A DNA stretch of 16,386 nt from JAUIET01 sp964352475 (GCA_964352475.1 CAYGSL010000072.1:1-16386); one strand, 5' to 3'. Positions 8,353-16,026 are shown, numbered from the stretch's first letter. The notes: generated by a model from the sequence alone, not told the origin. Program-made: numbers and translations.

Positions 8353-8476
8353 GCACTGAGGTTGCTGATCGGGCATTGGCTAACGGGACTGTTTGAGAGA
8401 GGGACCTCGAAAACAAGCCCCCATGGATGGGTTCACGGCGTGTCCCGTTAGCCAATGCCCGATTAGCAACCGGTCT
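8353..8476 (+). repeat. 124-bp conserved-loop hairpin element, copy 1
   Basis: The element reads: conserved GCACTGAG (8353-8360), a 26-nt left arm (8361-8386), GAC (8387-8389), a 52-nt loop (8390-8441), GTC (8442-8444), the complementary 26-nt right arm (8445-8470) and conserved CGGTCT (8471-8476). Arms plus GAC/GTC form a 29-bp stem with a single G.T pair (8367 with 8464), which would be G.U in a plus-strand RNA. The loop can fold two small hairpins: TGTTT (8390-8394) with AAACA (8411-8415) extended by GAG/CTC, and CCCATGGATGGG (8420-8431). It sits between two divergent genes and lacks a T-run, so it is not an ordinary terminator. A homologous copy in inverted orientation is at 16027-16150. 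Confidence 0.88.
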
Positions 8477-8528
8477 TCCATGCACATACATTTACATTTC
8501 GGATTGCGGAGCATGCAATAACTACTAA

Positions 8529-8580
8529 CCCCGTTTTATATTTCTGGAAACGAGGGGCTGATATAATGTAACGAATCGTT
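8529..8580 (+). promoter_or_regulatory. Extended -10 promoter with overlapping palindromes
   Basis: A perfect extended -10, TGATATAAT, lies at 8559-8567. Upstream, CCCCGTTT (8529-8536) and AAAC-ga-GGGG (8548-8557) form an inverted repeat with a 2-nt bulge over the -35 region. Immediately downstream, at the expected start site, is the perfect palindrome AACGAATCGTT (8570-8580). This is the likely promoter for the carboxymuconolactone-decarboxylase-like gene and the following aldehyde dehydrogenase, and the palindromes are candidate operators. Confidence 0.5.
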
Positions 8581-8602
8581 GAGTGTCGAATAAATCACAC
8601 TC
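8581..8602 (+). repeat. Short inverted repeat in the 5' leader
   Basis: GAGTGT (8581-8586) and ACACTC (8597-8602) are exact inverted repeats separated by 10 nt, placed in the predicted leader between the promoter and the start codon at 8628. It may be an operator half-site pair or a small mRNA hairpin. Evidence is limited to the repeat itself. Confidence 0.25.
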
Positions 8603-8627
8603 CTGAATAATCAGCGGAGTCTAGTAA

Positions 8628-9014
8628 ATGACCGACAAAACCCGACGCCAACGCGGCGAAGAAAAAATCAAAGACGTCTATGCCGGCGATGTAATTACGC
8701 CACCTGAAGGTCATACGTTCACAGACATAATGCTGGAAACCTTGTTTTCTGAAATATGGACACGAGACACGCTATCAATGCGCGACAAACGAATACTGCT
8801 CATCGGCATGATCGCCGCGCAAGGCGAACAAGACACCTTCAAAATTCAAGTAAAAGCATCAATAAAACGCGGTGAAACCACGCCCGAAGAAATACGTGAG
8901 CTGCACCTTTTCATTGCCCAATACTGCGGCTACCCTAAAGCCGCAAAACTGCTAATGCCAATGGAAGAAGCCATTGCTGAAGCGCAGAAAGACCTAGAGA
9001 GCGCTGAGCAGTGA
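8628..9014 (+). CDS. Carboxymuconolactone decarboxylase (CMD) family protein
   Basis: This 128-residue all-helical protein fits the CMD/PcaC-like family in length and in its C-terminal pattern G-x-T-x-EEIRELHLFIAQYCGYPKA (residues 82-105). It has a single Cys (C100) and no CxxC, so it resembles the decarboxylase branch rather than AhpD-type peroxidases. PcaC acts in the protocatechuate pathway, but this family is broad and I see no other genes of that pathway here, so the substrate is open. The ATG has GGAG at good spacing and an extended -10 promoter upstream. It is followed after 31 bp by an aldehyde dehydrogenase, probably in the same transcript. Confidence 0.85.
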   Translation: MTDKTRRQRGEEKIKDVYAGDVITPPEGHTFTDIMLETLFSEIWTRDTLSMRDKRILLIGMIAAQGEQDTFKIQVKASIKRGETTPEEIRELHLFIAQYCGYPKAAKLLMPMEEAIAEAQKDLESAEQ

Positions 9015-9045
9015 TTGGCAGCCACACAAACCGCCCGCTTGAATC

Positions 9046-10467
9046 GTGACAATACAAGCTGACCACCAGCGTGACTTGCAAGCAGTATTCGCCAAGCAAC
9101 GAGCCGCCGAGCAATCTCATCAGCCAATGCCACTATCTCAACGGCTAGATCTTATAGACAGCTGTATTGCCCTTCTGAAAGACAACGCAGACGCCCTAAT
9201 AGAGGCTGTAGAAGCCGACTATGGAAGCCGCCCAGGCGCGCTAACACTTATGTACGACGTAATCGGCTCAATTTCCTCGCTGAGCTACACCCGAAAACAC
9301 TTAAAGAAATGGACCCAGCCAGAAAAGCGACGCACTCCGTTTCCATTTGGCCTAAGTGGCGCCAAAGTGCATATTGATTATCAAGCCAAAGGAGTGATAG
9401 GTATTCTCGGTACCTGGAACTTCCCTGTTTTCACCTTGTTCAGTCCATTAGCCCAAGCCATCGCAGCGGGTAATCGCTGCATACTCAAACCATCTGACGT
9501 GGTACCAAGCACAACTGAACTACTGTACTCCTTATTGCCAAACTACGCGGACCGCGAATTTCTTGCCGTTGTTGCAGGCGACGTCAGTGTGTCACAAATC
9601 TTTTCAGAATTACCGTTCGACCACCTGGTGCTTACGGGTGGAACAGAAGTAGGCAAATCCGTGATGGCAGCTGCAGCTAACAACTTAACACCATTAACCC
9701 TGGAGTTGGGCGGTAAATCCCCCGTGTTAATCGGTCGCTCAGCGCCTTTGGAAAAGGCTGTCGAGAAAATCATATTTGCAAAAACTGTCAACAATGGTCA
9801 GTTATGCGTGTCACCTGATTACGTATTGCTACCTCAAGAACGATTGGATGATTTTATTGAAGCCTGCCAGAAAAATTACGAGCTTACCTATAACGAATCC
9901 CATGCGGAAATCGGCGCCATCGTTAACGAAAAACACTTCCAACGCGTAAACTCGTATCTGCGCGACGCGCGTGCCAAAAAAGTCAGAGTGATTGCTCTGG
10001 CAGATTCCGAAAACCATACTGCCCATAGTCTGCCGTTGCACCTCGTTATCGATCCTGGCGACGACTGCCTGATATCGCAAAATGAAATATTTGGTCCCGC
10101 AATGATTGTGCGCAGCTATGACAAGGTAGACGACGCAATAGACTTTATAAACGCGGGTGAGAAGCCACTAGCATTGTATTATTTTGGCAAAGACAAGAAA
10201 GAGCAAGGCGAAGTATTGGAGCGAACACGTTCCGGTGGCGTCACCATAAATCAGATTGCAATGCACCCAGGTGCCGAAGATGCACCGTTCGGCGGAATTG
10301 GAGCCAGTGGCATGGGCCATTACCACGGCAGAGAAGGCTTTCTGGAATTCAGCCACTCGCGCACAGTGTATACCCAGGGCTGGTTTGACCTTTCAGCTCT
10401 GTTCGGAATGCGTGCGCCATTTGGCGATAAACTGCGTAAGCGCCTGGAATCGTCGCTTAAGAAGTGA
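9046..10467 (+). CDS. Coniferyl-aldehyde-dehydrogenase-like ALDH
   Basis: A 473-residue aldehyde dehydrogenase of the shorter class-3/CalB-like type. Motifs are GTWNFP with N125, KPSD with K148, LTGGTEVGK (196-204), LELGGKSP with E220, nucleophile C254 in GQLCVSPDY, NEIFGP, and a PFGGIGASGMGHYHG C-terminal signature typical of this subgroup. Characterised relatives oxidise coniferyl aldehyde or long-chain fatty aldehydes. The start is GTG: an in-frame stop lies two codons upstream, so no earlier start is possible, and there is no clear Shine-Dalgarno site, which suggests coupling to the CMD-like gene. The 3' end converges on an SDR gene with 6 bp between stops and no terminator hairpin. It differs clearly from the ALDH at 5843-7309. 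Confidence 0.9.
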   Translation: MTIQADHQRDLQAVFAKQRAAEQSHQPMPLSQRLDLIDSCIALLKDNADALIEAVEADYGSRPGALTLMYDVIGSISSLSYTRKHLKKWTQPEKRRTPFPFGLSGAKVHIDYQAKGVIGILGTWNFPVFTLFSPLAQAIAAGNRCILKPSDVVPSTTELLYSLLPNYADREFLAVVAGDVSVSQIFSELPFDHLVLTGGTEVGKSVMAAAANNLTPLTLELGGKSPVLIGRSAPLEKAVEKIIFAKTVNNGQLCVSPDYVLLPQERLDDFIEACQKNYELTYNESHAEIGAIVNEKHFQRVNSYLRDARAKKVRVIALADSENHTAHSLPLHLVIDPGDDCLISQNEIFGPAMIVRSYDKVDDAIDFINAGEKPLALYYFGKDKKEQGEVLERTRSGGVTINQIAMHPGAEDAPFGGIGASGMGHYHGREGFLEFSHSRTVYTQGWFDLSALFGMRAPFGDKLRKRLESSLKK

Positions 10468-10473
10468 GTGCGC

Positions 10474-11490
10474 TCATGCGCTTTCATAATTCGGACACAG
10501 CGAAACATCCAGATGTCCCGCGTCAACCATCCACCGCAATGTATCGTCAAAGCTCTCACCAACTTCTCGATACTTGAATCCTCTACGTTCAAATTCCTCA
10601 GAATTCGCGATGCGTGGCCACAATGTTGCGTAACGCATGGTCTCAGCCGAAATGGGGGAGTCAATATTCTTGAAGCGTCTGACCACGTCGAACAGCCTTC
10701 CCATCAATCGCAATTTCCAACCCTGCGCATCAATTCGATTGAGCGTAGCTCCTGAAACCTGCTCTATCACGTTCGCCTGTTCTACCCAGGTACTAAACAC
10801 ACCGGGCAACAAGAATCGCCCATGGCCGCCGTCGCTCAGCAGCGAATTCACAAACGCAGCGAGGTCGCGTACATCAATGTACTGCATACCGCCCTCGCCA
10901 AATATCCTAAACCCTTGTTCAATACGATGTTTGATCGCTTTACAAGAATCCGACAGTGCCGGTGCATCTGGCCCTATGATTCCTCCAGGGTACAAAATAG
11001 CGATCGGCATACCTTGGGCCTGACATTTACGCAGGTACAGCTCGGCCTCCACTTTACTCTGCCCATACGGCATTGAGGAGCGCACAGGTGGTGAGTCTGA
11101 AGTAACCTTGTTACCGTCTTCGTTGAAAATGGCTGTAATGCTGGAGATACAAATTATGTGCTGAAGTCCTAAAGCACTGGCAGCCTCTACAACATTTTTT
11201 ACGCCACCCACGTTTACAGCAAATAAGGCGTCATTAGAGCCAGCTTGCAACGGTGTACTCGCCGCAGCGTGAACCACTGCTTCGCAGCCAAGCAGACTTT
11301 TTTCTACCGCCGATGAGTCGGTAAGGTCTCCCTGGAAGAGTTCAGGTTGCTTGATCGAAAAACGTGAATAGAATTGGCTCGCATTTTCAGCATTGCGCAC
11401 CAACAAGCGAACTTCGTACCCTTGCGCACTAAGTGCGCGACAGACGTGCGATCCAACAAGGCCGGTTCCACCGGTAATCAATACGCGCAC
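10474..11490 (-). CDS. Extended SDR (NAD-dependent epimerase/dehydratase family)
   Basis: A 338-residue extended SDR with the N-terminal motif TGGTGLVG (residues 6-13), R32 after strand 2, HAAAS (74-78), the catalytic Ser region ISSITA (near 116) and PYGQSK giving Y142 and K146. It resembles the dihydroflavonol-reductase/3-beta-hydroxysteroid-dehydrogenase-like branch. It probably interconverts a hydroxyl and a ketone on a ring or side chain. The GTG start lies only 2 bp after the ferredoxin stop with no strong Shine-Dalgarno site, indicating translational coupling. It is the last gene of the P450 operon, so it may act on the hydroxylated product. Family is secure; substrate is unknown. Confidence 0.85.
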   Translation of the reverse strand: MRVLITGGTGLVGSHVCRALSAQGYEVRLLVRNAENASQFYSRFSIKQPELFQGDLTDSSAVEKSLLGCEAVVHAAASTPLQAGSNDALFAVNVGGVKNVVEAASALGLQHIICISSITAIFNEDGNKVTSDSPPVRSSMPYGQSKVEAELYLRKCQAQGMPIAILYPGGIIGPDAPALSDSCKAIKHRIEQGFRIFGEGGMQYIDVRDLAAFVNSLLSDGGHGRFLLPGVFSTWVEQANVIEQVSGATLNRIDAQGWKLRLMGRLFDVVRRFKNIDSPISAETMRYATLWPRIANSEEFERRGFKYREVGESFDDTLRWMVDAGHLDVSLCPNYESA

Positions 11491-11492
11491 GG

Positions 11493-11696
11493 TCAGTCGT
11501 TGATAGTAATGACTTTATTCGGGCAGTACTTCGCAGCGAGAGTGACGGTTTCTCTCAAGGTTTCCGGAGGTTCTGCGAGAATTATGGAGACCACCGGATA
11601 GCCATCGCGCTGCTCAATCACCTGGAACACTTCAGGACACTCGGCCATGCACACGCTATGCCCCTGACACAGATCAAGATCAACGGTGACTTTCAT
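11493..11696 (-). CDS. P450-partner [3Fe-4S]-type ferredoxin
   Basis: A 67-residue ferredoxin that should deliver electrons to the neighbouring P450. The pattern is C10-x2-H13-x2-C16-x3-C20-P with a distal C58-P. In characterised [3Fe-4S] partners of actinobacterial P450s, His or another residue takes the second ligand position and three Cys bind the cluster; those correspond to C10, C16 and C58. C20 is extra, at a place usually occupied by Ala. I chose ATG 11696 because it overlaps the P450 stop as ATGA and gives the usual family length and N terminus (MKVTVDLDLC). A start 13 codons upstream is possible but adds an atypical tail. No ferredoxin reductase gene is in the window. Confidence 0.9.
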   Translation of the reverse strand: MKVTVDLDLCQGHSVCMAECPEVFQVIEQRDGYPVVSIILAEPPETLRETVTLAAKYCPNKVITIND

Positions 11697-13048
11697 GTGT
11701 TCTTGGCCCGCCTGCGCTTGTATCTGATCACACATGGATCCTCGGGGCGTATGGTCATATTGCTGACTTCGTCAACGTATTGATCTGCTGGTGCTGTCAG
11801 TTCAAAGTCATAGCGTCGTAGCAATGCGCTGAAGATTGCTTTCAATTGCAAAAGGGCAAATGCATTCCCTGCACATTTGTGGCGCCCACCTCCGAAAGGA
11901 ATATAGGCAAAATCCCGGTCAGGCTCTTCTCTGTGCGGGTTGAATGTTGAAGGTTGTGGAAAAACCTCTGCGTTCATATGGCTTTCAAAAATTGAGACCG
12001 CCACTGTTTTGCCCGCCTCAATCAAGTAACCGTTGTAATCCATGTCTTGCATTACCCGGCGCATCAAGATTACCAGTGGTGGATGCAAACGCAGTACTTC
12101 GTTGATAAACAGCTCTAACTTCGGAATGTCGCGCATGGACGCAAAGCTGATCTCCTCACCATTTTCATAGATGGAATCTATCTCAGCTTTAAGCTCACTG
12201 GCGTATTGTGGGTGCTTGGCAATCTCCAGCAATGTTTCAGCCGCCGTGCCCGAACTGGTGTGGTGACCGGCGAACATGGTTGCAATAATCAAACCGGTGA
12301 TTTCAGTGTCTGTTAAATGTGAACCGTCGTTATAGGTGCCGGTCATAAAGGTTTCCAGTGCGTCACCGTACTCCTTGCCAGACCCTCTTCTTTCGTTGAC
12401 TACTACGCTTACTATTTCTTCCAATCGCTCGCGTGCTGCATCGCGAGCAGCAAACAATGGCTGCTGCATATAAGGGTCAACGAAACTGATGGCCTGCACG
12501 CCGGCCTGCAAATCTTTATACAGACTGAAGAACTCATCCGTCATGTTGTGTCGGAAGTCTGCCCCCAATAGACAATGGGTTGCCGTATGCATGGTCAGTT
12601 CATGAAATGCATGCAATAGCTCAACTTCGCCTTCATCACCCCAGCCCGATATCCACGCCTCTACTTCCTGTGCAATCACGCCAGCGTAGGCCTTCATGTT
12701 CTGATATCGCAGCGCATCCACCTGAATCTTTAACTGGGTTTTGCAACGATCAGGTGGTGCGTCAAAAATCACGCCAGGACCGAACACTGGCACCATCACC
12801 TGATACGCTTGAGCCTGACTAAATTGCTCATCCGGGGTTCGAAAGAACACTTCCTGTGCCGCTGGGCCGCTCATTAGAATGGTGTCTTGGCCACCAAAAT
12901 CAAATTCAGCAAGCTCCCCACACTCGGCGTGCGCGCGCGATATAAACGTGCAGAAGTTGTCAGCGAATTCGGCCATGTGGCCGCCTTCTTCCAGAGCACC
13001 ACTGACTTTGGGGGGATGCTTCAATGATTGTTTGATGGCTTGGTCCAT
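11693..13048 (-). CDS. Cytochrome P450, CYP51-family
   Basis: This 451-residue soluble P450 closely resembles bacterial CYP51 (sterol 14-alpha-demethylase family). The I-helix has MFAGHHTSSGTA (residues 258-269), the CYP51 hallmark. ExxR is E317-V-L-R320, followed by LHPPLVILMR. The heme loop is FGGGRHKCAG with ligand C392. The substrate-recognition region AYQVMVPVFGPGVIFD (81-96) matches the CYP51 B'-helix motif; the position equivalent to F78 in the M. tuberculosis enzyme appears to be V84. There is no N-terminal membrane anchor. It begins 4 bp after the NTF2-like stop, and its stop overlaps the ferredoxin start. The window has no sterol-synthesis genes, so a catabolic or modifying role on an isoprenoid is an inference. 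Family confidence is high, substrate confidence low. Confidence 0.93.
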   Translation of the reverse strand: MDQAIKQSLKHPPKVSGALEEGGHMAEFADNFCTFISRAHAECGELAEFDFGGQDTILMSGPAAQEVFFRTPDEQFSQAQAYQVMVPVFGPGVIFDAPPDRCKTQLKIQVDALRYQNMKAYAGVIAQEVEAWISGWGDEGEVELLHAFHELTMHTATHCLLGADFRHNMTDEFFSLYKDLQAGVQAISFVDPYMQQPLFAARDAARERLEEIVSVVVNERRGSGKEYGDALETFMTGTYNDGSHLTDTEITGLIIATMFAGHHTSSGTAAETLLEIAKHPQYASELKAEIDSIYENGEEISFASMRDIPKLELFINEVLRLHPPLVILMRRVMQDMDYNGYLIEAGKTVAVSIFESHMNAEVFPQPSTFNPHREEPDRDFAYIPFGGGRHKCAGNAFALLQLKAIFSALLRRYDFELTAPADQYVDEVSNMTIRPEDPCVIRYKRRRAKNT

Positions 13049-13052
13049 GGGC

Positions 13053-13547
13053 TTAATTGTTCACCTGATTGGTGGACATCAACGGCATTTCTTTCAAAAT
13101 ACCTTTCTCCACGCATTCCTTGATCAGATTGGTGATATTTGCGTAGTCGTACATGTCCATTTGCTCGGCCCATTCAAAATTGCCGCCATAGCGAAACCAT
13201 GAAGCGCCAATGACTTTCATAGGCGTGCCATCATCGCGAACCGGTGCACCGGGTGGCGTTTGCCACCATGTGGCGAATACTTCACCCTTATGTTCGTCAA
13301 TCACTATCTTGTCGTAGGGATAGGTCCAGCCCTGGTATGGATCCATTGCTGCGCCAACGCAGGTCTCCCTAACAGTTTCGCGGTCATTAAATTCGTATTT
13401 GCCATTGGGTGTTTCCCAGCCGTATTTGATATTCTCGGCAAAACAGTCGGCTAACTGCCGCCAGTTTCCCTCTCTTTCTGCTTTATCATTGACGGCGAGC
13501 CATCTGGACACCATCTCTTCCATTTCTTCACGACTATAGGCTGACAT
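13053..13547 (-). CDS. SnoaL/NTF2-like protein
   Basis: A 164-residue protein with the cone-shaped NTF2/SnoaL fold pattern: an N-terminal helix (WLAVNDKAEREGNW), LADCFAENIKYGW, then a strand-rich half ending in SWFRYGGNFEWAEQMDMYDYANI. The family includes polyketide cyclases, ketosteroid isomerase relatives and dehydratases, so a small hydrophobic ligand pocket is likely. No specific activity can be assigned. I start at the ATG at 13547, which has GGGAG upstream; a TTG one codon earlier is in frame but less likely. It is the first gene of the P450 operon. The 148-bp gap to the divergent phosphotransferase has no convincing promoter; on the minus strand a TAATAT near 13600 is the best -10-like match. 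Confidence 0.82.
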   Translation of the reverse strand: MSAYSREEMEEMVSRWLAVNDKAEREGNWRQLADCFAENIKYGWETPNGKYEFNDRETVRETCVGAAMDPYQGWTYPYDKIVIDEHKGEVFATWWQTPPGAPVRDDGTPMKVIGASWFRYGGNFEWAEQMDMYDYANITNLIKECVEKGILKEMPLMSTNQVNN

Positions 13548-13695
13548 CAAGCATGCTCCCGGGCTGCGGTTAAAGATGTGTCCATATTACAAGTATCTGC
13601 GAATCACTTATGTTAACGCTTATACAGCAACTTCTTTTCGTTCACCATATCGTGCATAGTTAGCTCAAATCTACCTCTGTTTTCTTACCAGGAGC

Positions 13696-14787
13696 ATGGC
13701 CTTGTCCAGCGGAGACACTATATTTCCCACCAGACCGGAACAACTGTCACCCGAATATCTCACCGAGTGTTTTCGCAAAGACCGCATTCTTACAGATGAG
13801 TGCGTCTCTGATATCGACTACCAGTTGATTGGAACAGGCAAGATGGGAGACAACGCCCGTCTTACTCTCCGTTATGATCGCAAATCGGTAAACGCACCTG
13901 AAACAGTAATTGCAAAGTTTCCTGCCGAAGATGAACAGGCTCGCGCAATGGCTGGTGCCCAGGGTGCGTACTACAACGAGGTGATGTTCTATAGAGATTT
14001 GGCGCCTCGTACCAGTATTCGAACACCGAGAATATTCGGCAGTGAGTTAAGTGAAGATAGAACCGGATTTCTTCTGTTGATGGAAGACATGGCGCCGGCT
14101 GAGCCCGGTAGCCAATTGGTGGGTGAAAGTTTTGCGCACTGCCAAATGGCCATCAAAGAAGCGGCAAAACTGGCCGCTGCGTTCTACGGTGAAGAAGATC
14201 TCAGTAGCAAAGACTACATAATGTCCAGCGCCAGAGATGATGGTGGTGCGTTTGGTCAGGAGTTAATGATTCAGTATTGGCCGGTTTTTCTAGAACGATT
14301 CGCGGACGGTCTGAACCAGCAGCAGATAAATTTCGGCGAGCATTATGCCAGCCATCATGCGCATTTTGTGTCGCGTTTTGCTGGCCCTAGAACCATCGCG
14401 CACGGCGATTATCGAAGCGAGAATCTTCTGTTTGGTGCAGACTCTATTGCCGTCGTTGATTGGCAAACGGTGTGCGAGTCCAGTGTTATCACAGATGTGG
14501 CGTACTTTCTGGGCGGCAGTGTAGATACAGCTCACCGTCGAGACTGGGAGCGGCAGCTTGTTAAGGATTACAGGGTGGAGCTGGATCGCAATGGTGTTGT
14601 GCTGAGCGATGCTGAGTGCTGGGATCTGTACTGCGAGTACACGATGCATGGTTTGATGATTACCGTACTGGGAGCCTGCTTTAGCTCTCCCGGCGAGCGC
14701 AGCGATAAGATGTTTTTGGCCATGATCCAGCGGCATTTGCAACACTGTATAGACCTTGGTGCCAATGAGTTTCTACCCTCCAGCTGA
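13696..14787 (+). CDS. APH/ecdysteroid-kinase-like phosphotransferase
   Basis: A 363-residue aminoglycoside-phosphotransferase-fold kinase, nearest the ecdysteroid-kinase-like/CHK branch. The ATP lysine is probably K74 in VIAKFP, the catalytic loop is HGDYRSENLLF (H236, D238, N243), the metal-binding DW is D255-W256, and TDVAYF follows at 266-271. LLLMEDM (126-132) marks the hinge. It should phosphorylate a hydroxyl on a small molecule; resistance to aminoglycosides is not implied. The ATG lies only one base after AGGAG, unusually close, so a TTG two codons downstream (13702) may be the real start. It is divergent from the P450 operon and precedes the racemase gene by 95 bp, perhaps in one transcript. 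Confidence 0.85.
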   Translation: MALSSGDTIFPTRPEQLSPEYLTECFRKDRILTDECVSDIDYQLIGTGKMGDNARLTLRYDRKSVNAPETVIAKFPAEDEQARAMAGAQGAYYNEVMFYRDLAPRTSIRTPRIFGSELSEDRTGFLLLMEDMAPAEPGSQLVGESFAHCQMAIKEAAKLAAAFYGEEDLSSKDYIMSSARDDGGAFGQELMIQYWPVFLERFADGLNQQQINFGEHYASHHAHFVSRFAGPRTIAHGDYRSENLLFGADSIAVVDWQTVCESSVITDVAYFLGGSVDTAHRRDWERQLVKDYRVELDRNGVVLSDAECWDLYCEYTMHGLMITVLGACFSSPGERSDKMFLAMIQRHLQHCIDLGANEFLPSS

Positions 14788-14882
14788 ACAAGTCCGGCAG
14801 CGATATAGGCGCTCGAGACGACCGGCTTGAATGTTACAATTTTGTTTTAACAATACACAATGACTAAACCAGGGAGCCATCA

Positions 14883-16013
14883 ATGGGGCCACTAACAGGA
14901 ATGACTTTTATCGAGATGGCCGGCATTGGGCCAGGCCCGTTTGCCGGCATGTTGTTCGCTGATATGGGCGCAAAAGTCATCAGCGTTGATCGTAGCAGCA
15001 AGCCAGGCGCGGTGTTGCCTACCGACATTACCCGTCGTGGCAAACACAGCATTGCGCTGGACCTCAAGAGTGAGCATGGTATTGAGGTACTTATGCGTCT
15101 CGTAGAGTCGGCAGATGCCTTGTTTGAGGGTTTTCGCCCGGGTGTTATGGAACGTCTTGGTCTGGGCCCAGATGTCTGTTTGGCGCGCAACCCCAAGCTG
15201 GTGTATGGCCGCATGACAGGCTGGGGGCAAACTGGCCCTCTTTCTCAAGCAGCCGGACACGATATAAATTACATCTCCTTGAGTGGCGTTCTGCACGCTA
15301 TCGGGCGGGCGGGTGAGCGGCCAGTGCCACCACTAAACCTGGTGGGTGATTATGGCGGTGGGGCTATGTTTCTGGTAACCGGTATGTTTGCTGCACTTCT
15401 GCAGTCACAACGCAGCGGTGAAGGCCAGGTTGTGGATGCGGCGATGACTGAAGGCTCCTCTTTGCTGATGTCTATGTTTCACTCGTTTATGAATGTAGGT
15501 GGTTGGACAACTGAACGAGGGGACAACATTCTCGATGGTGCGGCGCATTTTTATGACACCTATGAGACCTCAGACGGTGGTTTTGTATCTATTGGCTCAA
15601 TAGAGCCGCAGTTTTATCAGTTGCTCATTGAAAAGGCGGGGCTGGACCCTGAGACATTTTCTGATCAGCACAACAAATCCTTGTGGCCGGATTTAAAAAG
15701 CAAGCTGACGGAGGTGATAAAAACGAAAACTCGGGATGAGTGGTGCGAAATTATGGAGGGCTCTGATGTGTGCTTTGCCCCAGTGCTGGATATGCTGGAG
15801 GCGCAGTCACATGCGCACAATGTGGAGCGAAACGCGTTTATTGAGGTAGATGGTCACAGCCAACCTGGGCCGGCGCCACGGTTTAGTGGCACGCCTAGCG
15901 GGGTTGAGTTTGGTATGCATGAGGCGGGTGCTGATACGGATGAGATCCTTGGTCAGCTCGGTTATAGTGATGAAGACGTAATGAATCTGCGTAAGGAAGG
16001 AGTATTGACCTAA
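14883..16013 (+). CDS. Alpha-methylacyl-CoA racemase (CaiB/BaiF family)
   Basis: This 376-residue class III CoA-transferase-family protein matches alpha-methylacyl-CoA racemase closely. It has GIGPGPFAGM (residues 14-23), ADALFEGFRPGVMERLGLGP (77-96), MTGWGQTGPLSQAAGHDINY (111-130), NLVGDYGGG (152-160) and GSIEPQFY (238-245). H126, D156 and E241, the catalytic residues established for M. tuberculosis MCR, fall at identical numbers here. The enzyme epimerises the 2-methyl centre of branched acyl-CoAs so beta-oxidation can proceed, as in sterol side-chain, bile-acid or pristane/phytane breakdown. GGGAG precedes the ATG at good spacing. The stop lies 13 bp before the second hairpin element. A plain CoA-transferase is less likely given the full racemase triad. 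Confidence 0.93.
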   Translation: MGPLTGMTFIEMAGIGPGPFAGMLFADMGAKVISVDRSSKPGAVLPTDITRRGKHSIALDLKSEHGIEVLMRLVESADALFEGFRPGVMERLGLGPDVCLARNPKLVYGRMTGWGQTGPLSQAAGHDINYISLSGVLHAIGRAGERPVPPLNLVGDYGGGAMFLVTGMFAALLQSQRSGEGQVVDAAMTEGSSLLMSMFHSFMNVGGWTTERGDNILDGAAHFYDTYETSDGGFVSIGSIEPQFYQLLIEKAGLDPETFSDQHNKSLWPDLKSKLTEVIKTKTRDEWCEIMEGSDVCFAPVLDMLEAQSHAHNVERNAFIEVDGHSQPGPAPRFSGTPSGVEFGMHEAGADTDEILGQLGYSDEDVMNLRKEGVLT

Positions 16014-16026
16014 GGTTGCATGTACT

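Noticed and set aside
8375..8456. Integron attC-like site in copy 1 (GGCTAAC facing GTTAGCC)
   Set aside because: The match to the attC core is partial and is not kept in copy 2, where the same place reads GGCTAGT/ACTAGCC. The long near-perfect stem lacks the typical extrahelical bases, and there is no integrase or cassette array.
11697..11735. Longer ferredoxin N terminus starting at 11735
   Set aside because: The extra 13 residues are atypical for the family and would overlap the end of the P450 gene by more than 40 bp. The ATGA overlap start at 11696 is more natural.
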